DNA from: 20CM-2-65-7 sp963830455
Lineage (GTDB): Bacteria > Gemmatimonadota > Gemmatimonadetes > Gemmatimonadales > GWC2-71-9
Assembly: GCA_963830455.1 (NCBI GenBank)
Contig: CAWHMT010000006.1
Location: 62,001 to 126,000 of the forward strand
Direction: 5' to 3'
Length of the DNA stretch: 64,000 nt
The position numbers and the translations under genes are program-made. Each line of letters begins with the position of its first letter. The first letter of the stretch is position 1. A model generated the notes under the pieces. It was not told the origin of the DNA. It made no database searches and saw only the letters and a program-made list of their open reading frames with translations. Shown here one piece after another: positions 34,726-42,986 of this stretch.

Positions 34726-35735
34726 GAGAACGGTGGCTGTACGATCCCGCGATCGGTGATGAATCCGCTCACATACCGCGCCGGCGTGACATCGAACGCG
34801 GGATTCAGCGCCACGACACCAACGGGCGCAATGGCACGGCCCGCCATCCCTGTGACCTCACTCGGCGCGCGCTGCTCGATCGGGATCAGGTCGCCGCGCG
34901 CGAGCGTCGCGTCGACCGTGGACCAGGGCGCGGCGCAGTAAAACGGCACGCCGTGGTGCTCGGCGAGCACGGCGAGTCCGTACGTACCGATCTTGTTGGC
35001 GAAGTCGCCGTTGGCGCAGATCCGGTCCGCGCCGACCAGCACGGCATCGACCTTCGCCTGCTGCATCAGCGTAGCCGCCGCGCCATCCGTGATCAGGGTG
35101 CAGGCAACGCCGGCCTGCATCAGCTCCCAGGCCGTCAGGCGTGATCCCTGCAACAGGGGCCGCGTTTCGTCCACGTAGACGTGCACGCGCCGCCCCTGCT
35201 CGTGCGCGAGGTAGATGGGAGCCAGCGCCGTTCCGATGCCGCCGGTCGCGAGCGCGCCGGTATTGCAGTGCGTCAGCACGTTGGCGCCGTCCTTGAGCAC
35301 GCTCAGGCCATGCGCTCCGATCCGCCGGCACATGTCACGGTCCTCGTCCCAGATCGCCGTGGCCTCGGCGCGCAGCCGTTCCCACAGCGCCGACGTTTCG
35401 CCGGGGGTCGCCTCCGCGACGCGGACCATCCGGTTCAGCGCCCAGCGCAGATTCACCGCGGTGGGGCGCGCGTCCCCCAGCAACACCGCGAGCTGCTTCA
35501 GGCGCGCCAGGAACTCTCCGCGCGCGGCCGTCCGTTGCCCGCGCGTGGCGGCAACCAACCCCATGGCGGCGGCAATCCCGATGAGCGGCGCGCCGCGGAC
35601 CTGGAGCGTGCGAATCGCGTCCGCGACCGCATCGGCGGTCTCGAGATCGCGCGTGATCGCGGACTCCGGAAGGGCGCGCTGATCAATGATCCGGACTGCA
35701 CTGCTCGGAGACCACGATATCGCTTGGATGGACAC
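34722..35735 (-). CDS. mtnA: S-methyl-5-thioribose-1-phosphate isomerase
   Basis: Methionine salvage enzyme converting methylthioribose-1-phosphate to methylthioribulose-1-phosphate. 337 residues. Family motifs: VRGAPLIGIAAAMGL (about 47-61), LTHCNTGALATGGIGTAL with the active-site Cys near 158, and VGADRICANGDFANKIGTY with the active-site Asp near 234. The close eIF2B-like paralogs lack these. The gene is divergent from an enoyl-CoA hydratase across 175 bases that contain a large palindrome. No other salvage genes are adjacent. Confidence 0.95.
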   Translation of the reverse strand: MSIQAISWSPSSAVRIIDQRALPESAITRDLETADAVADAIRTLQVRGAPLIGIAAAMGLVAATRGQRTAARGEFLARLKQLAVLLGDARPTAVNLRWALNRMVRVAEATPGETSALWERLRAEATAIWDEDRDMCRRIGAHGLSVLKDGANVLTHCNTGALATGGIGTALAPIYLAHEQGRRVHVYVDETRPLLQGSRLTAWELMQAGVACTLITDGAAATLMQQAKVDAVLVGADRICANGDFANKIGTYGLAVLAEHHGVPFYCAAPWSTVDATLARGDLIPIEQRAPSEVTGMAGRAIAPVGVVALNPAFDVTPARYVSGFITDRGIVQPPFS

Positions 35736-35743
35736 GGCGTGAA

Positions 35744-35900
35744 CCTAATGCTGGGACATGCAAAAACTAGGCAACAGACGCAGCAGCGGACGCACAGGCA
35801 CCGGTCAACGGGACCACCCTCGCCATGGTTGTCCCGTTGACTCTAGACTGATGACCGCGGTGCGTCTGTCCACCTAGCTTTTGCATGTCCCTGCCTTAGG
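35744..35900. ncRNA. ~157-base imperfect palindrome with 6S-like or MITE-like architecture
   Basis: Outer arms GGGACATGCAAAAACTAGG (35753-35771) and CCTAGCTTTTGCATGTCCC (35873-35891) pair at 18 of 19 positions, and a further CCTAA/TTAGG pair lies outside them. Inside are ACAGACGCA/TGCGTCTGT (35774-35782 with 35861-35869), a largely unpaired middle of about 20 bases per side, and a terminal hairpin GTCAACGGGAC/GTCCCGTTGAC (35804-35814 with 35831-35841). It lies in the divergent gap between mtnA and the enoyl-CoA hydratase gene. Closing stem, central bubble and apical stem recall 6S RNA; a non-autonomous mobile element or a divergent-promoter regulatory structure are alternatives. Confidence 0.45.
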
Positions 35901-35910
35901 ATATGTCGCC

Positions 35911-36693
35911 ATGACCTACCAGACTCTCGTATTCGAGATTCGCGACGGCATCGCATTCGTCACCGTAAACCGTCCCGACAAGCTCAACGCGCTCAACGAT
36001 CAGGTTATGCTCGAGCTCAGCTCAGCGGTTGACCGCATCACGACCGAAGCCGAGATCAAGGGCGCCATTCTTACCGGCGCGGGGCCGAAAGCGTTCGTGG
36101 CCGGTGCCGACATCGGTGACTTGTCGCGGCAAGGGCCGTTCGACGGCAAGGCGCGGGCGCAGCGGGGCCAGGGCGTGTTGCGGCGTCTGGAGACCTGCGG
36201 CAAGCCCGTCATCGCGGCGATCAACGGCTTCGCGCTGGGCGGGGGGTGCGAGCTCGCGATGGCATGCCACATCCGCATCGCCGGCGAGAACGCGAAGTTC
36301 GGCCAGCCCGAGGTGAAGCTGGGGATCGCACCGGGCTACGGCGGCACGCAGCGGCTGCCGCGGCTCGTCGGCAAGGGCGTGGCGATGCAGCTGATTCTCA
36401 CCGGTGAAATGATCGACGCCCAGGAAGCGTATCGGATCGGCCTCGTGAACAAGGTCGTGCCCACCGCGGATCTGCTGTCAGAATCCGAGAAGATGATGCG
36501 GGGTATCCTCGCCATGGGCCCGCTCGCCGTTCGCCTGGCGATGGAAGCAGTCGATCGGGGCCTGGAGATGAGTCTCGACGAGGGTCTGCTGCTCGAGGCG
36601 AACCACTTTGGCCTGTTGGCCGCGACCGAGGACACGAAGGAAGGGTTGACCGCATTCCTCGAAAAGCGCTCCGCAAAATTTCAGGGACGCTGA
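35911..36693 (+). CDS. Enoyl-CoA hydratase/isomerase family protein
   Basis: 260 residues from an ATG at 35911 (MTYQTLVFEIRDG). Crotonase fold with NRPDKLNALN, the oxyanion-hole segment AFVAGADIGDL, the Gly-rich NGFALGGGCELAMACHIRI carrying the first catalytic Glu, and the second Glu in FGQPEVKLGIAPGYGGTQRL. Both glutamates of true hydratases are present, so 3-hydroxybutyryl- or enoyl-CoA hydration in fatty-acid degradation is the best guess. A small lipoprotein frame starts at its stop codon. Confidence 0.93.
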   Translation: MTYQTLVFEIRDGIAFVTVNRPDKLNALNDQVMLELSSAVDRITTEAEIKGAILTGAGPKAFVAGADIGDLSRQGPFDGKARAQRGQGVLRRLETCGKPVIAAINGFALGGGCELAMACHIRIAGENAKFGQPEVKLGIAPGYGGTQRLPRLVGKGVAMQLILTGEMIDAQEAYRIGLVNKVVPTADLLSESEKMMRGILAMGPLAVRLAMEAVDRGLEMSLDEGLLLEANHFGLLAATEDTKEGLTAFLEKRSAKFQGR

Positions 36694-37031
36694 GCGTCCT
36701 GCTCGCGACGGCGTGTCTTGGTGAACGCGACCGTCCGGGTCCTCCGCAACTCACATTCACAATAGACGACCCCCTGGTCGTGTCGAGCCGCCAGGACACG
36801 GTGGCCGGCAACGTCCGCGTCGTGGACTCCGATGGCATCGATTCCGTGTGGGTCACGCTCGAGACGGTCGAGAAGGGCGATGACGGGGGATTCGCGCAGG
36901 TGTTCGATTCCCGCTATCGCTTCGTGGTGCAGGGGTTCGCACCCTCGGCGCACATCCCCCTCACGTTTCGGGCTCGCGATATCTCCGGTTTTGTGGTGCA
37001 GCGCGACACGTACGTGGTGGTCATACCGTAA
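36690..37031 (+). CDS. Small putative lipoprotein, start codon uncertain
   Basis: About 113 residues if it starts at a CTG at 36690, which overlaps the enoyl-CoA hydratase stop as CTGA; only 83 from the GTG at 36780. The longer version opens with a hydrophobic stretch and Cys (SVLLATACLGERD) that could be a short lipobox, followed by a beta-rich domain (TFTIDDPLVVSSRQDTVAGN, VDSDGIDSVWVTLETVEKG, FVVQGFAPSAHIPLTF). An upstream ATT would give a more normal basic signal peptide (PRKALRKISGTLS). No family recognised. Confidence 0.55.
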   Translation: MSVLLATACLGERDRPGPPQLTFTIDDPLVVSSRQDTVAGNVRVVDSDGIDSVWVTLETVEKGDDGGFAQVFDSRYRFVVQGFAPSAHIPLTFRARDISGFVVQRDTYVVVIP

Positions 37032-37052
37032 CTTCCGCGACCGCCTTAACTG

Positions 37053-37081
37053 TTGACCTGACAATAACTTCCGTGTATTTT
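37053..37081 (+). promoter_or_regulatory. Promoter of the DUF721-gyrB operon, probably leaderless
   Basis: TTGACC (-35, 37053-37058), a 17-base spacer, and TATTTT (-10, 37076-37081). The downstream GTG start begins only eight bases after the -10, at about where transcription should begin, and no Shine-Dalgarno sequence lies between. Confidence 0.6.
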
Positions 37082-37089
37082 TAGCGCCT

Positions 37090-37413
37090 GTGACCGACCG
37101 TTCTTCCAGACCCCCCAAAAGCCGTCCCGTAGCTGTCTCCGAGGCACTCGAGGGCTACCTGAAACGGGCCGGCTTGGCGCGGCGCGTGGGGCAGGCGCAG
37201 ATGATTCCCGATTGGCCGCGGCTGGTTGGGCCGCAGATCGCCGCGGTCGCCACCCCAGAGAGCATCACACCTGACGGCGTGTTGTTCGTGCGTGTCGCGA
37301 CGAGCTCGTGGATGAATGAGCTGCAGTTGATGACACCCGACATCATGGCACGGGTGAACGCGGGACGCGGTCCAGGTCGCATCACCACGATTCGTTGGCT
37401 TCTTTCACGCTAG
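37090..37413 (+). CDS. DUF721 (DciA-like) protein
   Basis: 107 residues from a GTG at 37090. The DUF721 core is clear: LARRVGQAQMIPDWPRLVGP, then IAAVATPESITPDG and LFVRVATSSWMNELQLMTPD. DciA proteins help load the replicative helicase, and DUF721 genes commonly sit beside recF/gyrB, as here, with gyrB following after seven bases. This copy is the short form without a long extra domain. Promoter spacing suggests a leaderless transcript. Confidence 0.85.
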   Translation: MTDRSSRPPKSRPVAVSEALEGYLKRAGLARRVGQAQMIPDWPRLVGPQIAAVATPESITPDGVLFVRVATSSWMNELQLMTPDIMARVNAGRGPGRITTIRWLLSR

Positions 37414-37420
37414 GAATTTG

Positions 37421-39376
37421 ATGCCCAAGAAGAAACCCGCCGCTCCGACCAAAGAAAAAGGCAACGGCGGTTACCAGGCCGACTCGATCCAGGTCCTGAA
37501 GGGTCTGGAGGCTGTGCGGCGCCGGCCCGCGATGTACATCGGGTCGGTGTCGTCGCGCGGCCTGCACCACCTCGTCTATGAAGTCGTGGACAACTCCGTG
37601 GACGAGGCGCTCGCCGGCTACTGCACCAACATCGCCGTCACGATCCACGCCGACAACGCGATCACGGTCGTCGACAACGGCCGCGGCATTCCGGTCGACA
37701 TCCACAAGACCGAGAAGAAGCCCGGCGTGGAAGTCGCGCTCACGGTCCTGCACGCCGGCGGCAAGTTCGACAAGAGCAGCTACAAGGTGTCGGGCGGGTT
37801 GCACGGCGTCGGTGTATCCGTGGTGAACGCCCTGTCGGAAAAGATGGACGTCTGGGTCGATCGCGACGGCAAGCGCCATCACATGGGGTTCGAGCGCGGC
37901 GAAACCAAGAAGAAACTGGAAGTCGTCGGGAAGGCCAAAGGCACCGGGACGACCGTATGGTTCAAACCCGACACCGAGATCTTCACCGAGACGCGCTTCG
38001 ACTACGCCACGATCGCCAACCGGCTGCGCGAGCTGGCGTTCCTGAACAAGGGACTGACGATCGTCCTCAAGGACGAGCGCAAGGGCAGCACGAAGGAAGA
38101 GACGTTCTTCTATAAGGGCGGCCTGGCCGAATTCGTGAAGTGGATCATCGGCAACCGCAAGACGCTGCATCCCAAGCCCATCAACTTCGAGGCGAGCCGC
38201 GAGGACGTCGAGGTCGAGGGAGCGGTGCAGTACGACGATCAGTACAGCGAGAACACGTTCACCTTCGTGAACAACATCAACACGCATGAAGGGGGCACGC
38301 ACCTCACCGGGTTCAAGGCGGCGCTCACGCGTACCATCAATGAGTGGGCGAAGCAGGACGGCGCGCTCAAGAAGGAAGACTTCACGTTGTCGGGTGACGA
38401 CGTGCGCGAAGGACTCAACTGCGTGCTCAGCGTCAAGGTGAAAGCGCCGCAGTTCGAGGGACAGACCAAGACGAAGCTGGGCAACTCCGAAGTCGAAGGC
38501 ATCGTGAAGAGCGTCGTGAACGAAGCGCTGGGCGAATTCTTCGACAAAAATCCCAGCGTGGCGCGCGCGATCATCGCGAAAGCGGTGAGCGCCGCGCGCG
38601 CGCGCGAGGCGGCTCGCAAGGCGCGCGAGCTGGTGCGCAAGAAGAGCGGACTCGACGCCGGGCTGCTGCCCGGCAAGCTCGCCGACTGCTCGCTCACCGA
38701 TCCCAAGCTGTGCGAGATCTACCTGGTCGAGGGTGACTCCGCCGGCGGCTCCGCCAAGATGGGCCGGGACCGCAGCTATCAGGCGATTCTGCCGCTGCGC
38801 GGCAAGATCCTCAACGTGCAGAAGGCGCGCATCGATAAGATCCTGTCGAACGAAGAAATCCGGACGATGATCACGGCGATCGGCACGGGCGTGGGCGAGG
38901 ATTTCAAAGTCGACGAGGCGCGCTACCACAAGATCATCATCATGACCGACGCCGACGTGGACGGCGCCCACATTCGCACGCTGCTGCTCACGTTCTTCTA
39001 CAAGGAAATGAAGCAGCTCATCGATGCCGGCTACATCTATATCGCCCAGCCGCCGCTCTATCGCGTCTCCAAGGGTAAAGAGGAGTTCTACGCGTACGAC
39101 GAAAAGGAGCGCGACACCTACATCAAACGGCTCACCAACGGCGCGGAGTCGAAGTCCTCAGTCAACGTGAGCCGCTACAAGGGACTCGGGGAAATGAACC
39201 CCGACCAGCTGCGCGACACGACCATGGACCCCAGCAAGCGCACGCTGCTCAAGGTGACCATGGAGGACGCGCTGGAAGCCTCGCAGCTGTTCGAGACGCT
39301 CATGGGCGATGAAGTCGAGCCGCGCCGCCGGTTCATCGAAGAGAACGCCAAGTTCGTGAAAAACCTAGACGTCTAG
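37421..39376 (+). CDS. gyrB: DNA gyrase subunit B
   Basis: 651 residues from an ATG at 37421 (the preceding TTG is also in frame). GHKL ATPase: EVVDNSVDEALAG (Glu and Asn for ATP), VVDNGRGIPVDIH, GGLHGVGVSVVNALS. Toprim domain: LVEGDSAGGSAKMGRDR near 437 and MTDADVDGAHIRTLLLTFFY near 510. C-terminal KGLGEMNPDQLRDTTMDP is typical of GyrB rather than ParE. The final NLDV and stop are encoded in a palindromic CTAGACGT repeat shared with the convergent gene. Confidence 0.98.
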   Translation: MPKKKPAAPTKEKGNGGYQADSIQVLKGLEAVRRRPAMYIGSVSSRGLHHLVYEVVDNSVDEALAGYCTNIAVTIHADNAITVVDNGRGIPVDIHKTEKKPGVEVALTVLHAGGKFDKSSYKVSGGLHGVGVSVVNALSEKMDVWVDRDGKRHHMGFERGETKKKLEVVGKAKGTGTTVWFKPDTEIFTETRFDYATIANRLRELAFLNKGLTIVLKDERKGSTKEETFFYKGGLAEFVKWIIGNRKTLHPKPINFEASREDVEVEGAVQYDDQYSENTFTFVNNINTHEGGTHLTGFKAALTRTINEWAKQDGALKKEDFTLSGDDVREGLNCVLSVKVKAPQFEGQTKTKLGNSEVEGIVKSVVNEALGEFFDKNPSVARAIIAKAVSAARAREAARKARELVRKKSGLDAGLLPGKLADCSLTDPKLCEIYLVEGDSAGGSAKMGRDRSYQAILPLRGKILNVQKARIDKILSNEEIRTMITAIGTGVGEDFKVDEARYHKIIIMTDADVDGAHIRTLLLTFFYKEMKQLIDAGYIYIAQPPLYRVSKGKEEFYAYDEKERDTYIKRLTNGAESKSSVNVSRYKGLGEMNPDQLRDTTMDPSKRTLLKVTMEDALEASQLFETLMGDEVEPRRRFIEENAKFVKNLDV

Positions 39377-39415
39377 ACGTCGACACCTAGACGTCTAGAC
39401 GTCGAGACGTCTAGG
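39364..39415. repeat. CTAGACGT tandem repeat linking convergent gyrB and phosphorylase stops
   Basis: About five CTAGACGT octamers with short interruptions. The unit plus its neighbour contains the palindrome CTAGACGTCTAG, and the whole array is nearly self-complementary, so both transcripts would carry a hairpin here. Both gene stops (TAG) are inside it. It may serve as a bidirectional terminator. Confidence 0.8.
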
Positions 39416-40748
39416 TGTTCCCCAGGACCTCCACGCCGGCCCGCGTCACGCGGTGCGACACCAGTTTCAACGGTTTCTGCGTCAGCTTGTCCCCGATCAC
39501 AATCGCCTGAGCCAGCGCCTCAAAGCCGGTCTGGATGCCGTCCGCATCCTTGGCGAACACTGACGCAATCGGCTCCCCTTCCAGGACCTTGTCTCCCGGT
39601 TTGGCCGTGATCACGAAGCCCACGGTGGGATCGATCGTATCCTCGACCGTGCGGCGGCCACCGCCGAGCGCGATGATCGCCCGGCCGATCGTGCGCGGCT
39701 CGACGCGCTGCACCACTCCGGTGCGGGCCGCGGCGTAGACCTCCACGGCCTGTGCTTGCGGCAGGACCGACGGGTCCTCGACGCTCTTGGGATTGCCGCC
39801 CTGCGCCTCGATGATCTGCTCGAACTTCTCCGCCGCGAGACCCGACGCGATGGCGGTTTCCAGTTTCTTGCGCGCCTTCTTGCTGTTCTTCTCGATGCCG
39901 CCCTGGAGCAACATCTCGACCCCAAGCGCGTAGGTCACCTCGAGCAGATCGGGCGGCCCTTCGCCGCGCAGTGCCAGGATCGCTTCCTCGGTCTCGAGCA
40001 CGTTGCCGCACGCCCGGCCGAGCGGCCGGTCCATCGCCGTGATCAGCGCGATCGTGGGGCACCCCCGGTCCTCGCCCAGGGCGATCATCGTCTTGGCCAG
40101 CTCGAGGCCGCGCTCGACCTCGGGGAGAAACGCGCCGCTGCCGTTCTTCACGTCGAGCACGAGGCCGTTCAGGCCTTCCGCGAGCTTCTTGGACATGATG
40201 CTCGCCGCGATGAGCGGAATCGACTCGACGGTGCCGGTCACGTCGCGGAGTGCGTACAGCTTGCGATCGGCAGGGGCGATTTCTCCCGTCTGCCCGATCA
40301 GCACGCAGCCGAGCTTCTGCACCTGCGCCTTGGCTTCGGCGAGCGACAGATTGGTGCGAAATCCTGGAATGGCCTCCAGCTTGTCGAGCGTGCCGCCGGT
40401 GTGGCCCAGGCCCCGCCCCGACATCATGGGCACGGCCACGCCGCAGGCGGCGGCGAGCGGCCCGAGCACGAGTGATACTTTGTCGCCGACGCCGCCGGTC
40501 GAATGCTTGTCGATGCGAGGCGTGCTGAAGCCGTCGAACGACAGGCGGTCCCCCGAGGCGAGCATCGCGTCGGTCAGGGCGGCGAGCTCCTGGCGCTCGA
40601 GCCCCCGCATGAAGACGGCCATCAGCAACGCGGCGATCTGGTAGTCGGGAATCCGGCCGGCGGTATACTCGGCGACGAGCGCCGACCATTCTTCGGGACT
40701 CAAGGCGCCGCCATCGCGCTTGCGTTCGATCAGGGGCACGACGATCAT
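39411..40748 (-). CDS. deoA: Pyrimidine-nucleoside / thymidine phosphorylase
   Basis: 445 residues from an ATG at 40748 (MIVVPLIERKRDGG). Cleaves thymidine or uridine with phosphate in nucleoside salvage. Motifs: KHSTGGVGDKVSLVLGPL (phosphate-binding signature, about 80-97), MSGRGLGHTGGTLDKLEAIP and the lid region SIMSKKLAEGLNGLVLDVK. Length and sequence fit the family shared by deoA and pdp; I cannot separate thymidine-specific from broad pyrimidine activity. It converges on gyrB, and its start is only six bases from the divergent TPR gene start. Confidence 0.95.
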   Translation of the reverse strand: MIVVPLIERKRDGGALSPEEWSALVAEYTAGRIPDYQIAALLMAVFMRGLERQELAALTDAMLASGDRLSFDGFSTPRIDKHSTGGVGDKVSLVLGPLAAACGVAVPMMSGRGLGHTGGTLDKLEAIPGFRTNLSLAEAKAQVQKLGCVLIGQTGEIAPADRKLYALRDVTGTVESIPLIAASIMSKKLAEGLNGLVLDVKNGSGAFLPEVERGLELAKTMIALGEDRGCPTIALITAMDRPLGRACGNVLETEEAILALRGEGPPDLLEVTYALGVEMLLQGGIEKNSKKARKKLETAIASGLAAEKFEQIIEAQGGNPKSVEDPSVLPQAQAVEVYAAARTGVVQRVEPRTIGRAIIALGGGRRTVEDTIDPTVGFVITAKPGDKVLEGEPIASVFAKDADGIQTGFEALAQAIVIGDKLTQKPLKLVSHRVTRAGVEVLGNT

Positions 40749-40754
40749 ACTCGC

Positions 40755-41522
40755 ATGATCTCCATAGTTATCGCTCTCCGCCTGGTGGTCCAAAGCCCCG
40801 CCGATCACATCGCGCTGGGCGACAGCGCCGGCCTGATGCACCCCGATGTGGCGCTGCGTCACTACCAGGCCGCGCTCGCCGAGGACTCGACGAGCTACGC
40901 GGCCAACTGGAAGGCGGCGCAGGCGATCGCCAACGTCGCCAAACAAATACAGGGCAAGTCCGATTCTCTCAAGAACCGCCGAGATAGCCTATATGCGGTG
41001 GGCCGCGGTTACGCCGAGCGGGCGATTCGCGCCGACTCCATGGAGGCGGAGGGGCACTACGTGCTCTCGATGGTTCTCGGGCGCCTGTCGCGCACCAAGG
41101 GCAGTAAGGAACGTGTGCGCTACGCGAAACTCATCTACGACGAGGCGAGCCGCGCCGTCGAGCTCAATCCCAACCACGACAACGCCCACCACGTCCTCGG
41201 CGCCTGGAATGCGGAGGTCAAGCGGCTGTCGGGGATCCAACGCTTCTTCGCGAAGACCCTGTTCGGCGGCGGCTTCATGTCGAAGGCAAACTGGGATGAC
41301 GCCGTGCGGCATCTGGAGCGGGCCGTGGAGCTCAATCCGCAACACATCTACCATCGCCTGGAGCTGGCGGAAGTGTACGTCGACCTGGGCCGCTACTCGA
41401 AGGCGCGCGAGCAGCTCCTGGTGATTCCGACGCTGCCCAACGTGGACGTCCAGGACGAGGAGTACAAGCAGGACGCGGCCGCGTTGCTCGACGACATCAA
41501 GAACGAGAAGGACGAGACTTAG
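40755..41522 (+). CDS. TPR protein of the RMDN-like type
   Basis: 255 residues from an ATG at 40755; a short hydrophobic N-terminus (ISIVIALRLVV) could be a signal peptide. Helical repeats include GYAERAIRADSMEAEGHYVL, EASRAVELNPNHDNAHHVLG and LERAVELNPQHIYHRLELAE. The middle block RFFAKTLFGGGFMSKANWDD resembles bacterial relatives of eukaryotic regulator-of-microtubule-dynamics TPR proteins. Function unknown. Divergent from the phosphorylase gene with just six bases between start codons. Confidence 0.78.
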   Translation: MISIVIALRLVVQSPADHIALGDSAGLMHPDVALRHYQAALAEDSTSYAANWKAAQAIANVAKQIQGKSDSLKNRRDSLYAVGRGYAERAIRADSMEAEGHYVLSMVLGRLSRTKGSKERVRYAKLIYDEASRAVELNPNHDNAHHVLGAWNAEVKRLSGIQRFFAKTLFGGGFMSKANWDDAVRHLERAVELNPQHIYHRLELAEVYVDLGRYSKAREQLLVIPTLPNVDVQDEEYKQDAAALLDDIKNEKDET

Positions 41523-41542
41523 GGGCGCAGCAGCCGCCGCCC

Positions 41543-42928
41543 CTACCTGCCTCCCCGCATTACGCGCTCGATCGCTTCGGTTGTCCGGGGCGCTCCTGCC
41601 GACAGCCACTCGCCGCCCTTCGCGGTGACGAGCACATCGTCCTCGATCCGCACGCCAAGGTTCTCCGCCTGCAGGTAGATCCCGGGCTCGATCGTGAACA
41701 CCGCGCCGATCTCGAGCGGCCGGTTGAATCCGACATCATGCACGTCCAGGCCGATGGGATGGCCGAGGCCGTGGTTGAAGAACTCCCGGTCGTCGCAGGT
41801 CTTGTCGCCGCACAGCGTCCCCGAGTGCTCCCGCATGTAGCGCCGTGCGATCGCATCGAGTTGGAACAGGGTAACCCCCGGGCGCACCGAATCGAATGCG
41901 GCCTGCTGGGCGCCGAGCACCAGATCGTAGATCGCCTTCTGGCGCGGCGTGAACCGCCCGTTCACCGGGAACGTGCGGGTCACATCGGCGGTGTACTGCC
42001 CCCACTCGGCGGCGGCGTCGATGACGACGAGGTCGCCGGTCTCCGTGCGCCGCCGGTTCACGTCATAGTGCAGGGTGGTCGAGTTGGGGCCGCTGCCGAC
42101 GATTGATGGATAGCCCAGGCGATCGGCGCCGTTGCTCCGAAACCCCGCTTCCAGCGCCGCCTCGAGCTCGTATTCGTGCATCCCGGGGCGCGCCGCGCGC
42201 ATCGCGGCGATGTGTCCCGCCACGCTGATGTCCACCGCCCGGCGCAGCCGGGCGATTTCATCGGCATCCTTGACGTACCGCATCGAGTCCACGATGGGCA
42301 GCACGTTCCGTACGTCCGCGCCCGAGAACACCAGGTCGGCGATGCGGCGTTCGTCTTTTGTCTTCGGATTGAGCACCGTGTACAGCGGCCGCGGCCCGCC
42401 GAAGCGCGCGCGCACGATCCGGTTGTCGAGCGAGTCGAGCGGCAGCACGGTCGTGATGCCGGAGAGCCGCACGGCGACGCTGTCAGCCCCGAGGCGCAGG
42501 CCGGTCCAGCGCTCGCGTGACGGCGTGCGCGGCGGCAGGAACAGGATCGTCTCGAGGGAATCGGGGCCGCGCGCCGTCATGAGCAGCCACGCGTCCTGGG
42601 TCTCCAGCTCCGTCAGGTAGAAGAACGTGTTGTCCTGGCGAAAATCGTTGTCCTGCACGTACTCGTTCTCGATATCGCGCTCGTGCCCCGCGGGAATGAG
42701 GACAGCGCCGCGTCCGATGCGTTTGAGCAGCGCGCGCCGGCGCGCGGCGACGGCGGCCGTGTCGACCCCGCGTCCCATGCCCGGGAGCTGGGGCACGACC
42801 TGATAGGCGCCGATCGGGGCCACCGATCCCGGGGCCAGCGATCCCGCAGCGGAGGATGCGGATTGCGCGCTGAGCGCATGCAGCGTGGCGATGAGTGCGG
42901 TGATGAGCGTCATGGTGATCGTTCGCAT
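41543..42928 (-). CDS. Secreted Xaa-Pro aminopeptidase (M24, PepP-like)
   Basis: 461 residues from an ATG at 42928. Signal peptide MTLITALIATLHALSAQSA, then an N-terminal creatinase-like domain (RGAVLIPAGHERDIENEYVQ) and the M24 pita-bread domain. Dinuclear metal ligands are visible: Asp in VVIDAAAEWGQYTADVTRTF (two Asp), His in NHGLGHPIGLDVHD, Glu in FTIEPGIYLQ and Glu in VRIEDDVLVT. It should remove N-terminal residues ahead of proline, in the periplasm or outside. Divergent from the GAF gene; a TGTAGA/TCTACA inverted repeat covers the start. Confidence 0.93.
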   Translation of the reverse strand: MRTITMTLITALIATLHALSAQSASSAAGSLAPGSVAPIGAYQVVPQLPGMGRGVDTAAVAARRRALLKRIGRGAVLIPAGHERDIENEYVQDNDFRQDNTFFYLTELETQDAWLLMTARGPDSLETILFLPPRTPSRERWTGLRLGADSVAVRLSGITTVLPLDSLDNRIVRARFGGPRPLYTVLNPKTKDERRIADLVFSGADVRNVLPIVDSMRYVKDADEIARLRRAVDISVAGHIAAMRAARPGMHEYELEAALEAGFRSNGADRLGYPSIVGSGPNSTTLHYDVNRRRTETGDLVVIDAAAEWGQYTADVTRTFPVNGRFTPRQKAIYDLVLGAQQAAFDSVRPGVTLFQLDAIARRYMREHSGTLCGDKTCDDREFFNHGLGHPIGLDVHDVGFNRPLEIGAVFTIEPGIYLQAENLGVRIEDDVLVTAKGGEWLSAGAPRTTEAIERVMRGGR

Positions 42929-42943
42929 GTAGAAGAATCTACA
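42928..42943. promoter_or_regulatory. Small inverted repeat between divergent M24 and GAF genes
   Basis: TGTAGA-AGAA-TCTACA, a perfect 6-bp inverted repeat beginning at the M24 gene start. Position in a 58-base divergent gap suggests an operator; no regulator is identifiable and chance occurrence is possible. Confidence 0.3.
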
Positions 42944-42986
42944 CGTGCTTGACGCCGCTCGCGTCCACAAGCGAAACTATGCACCC

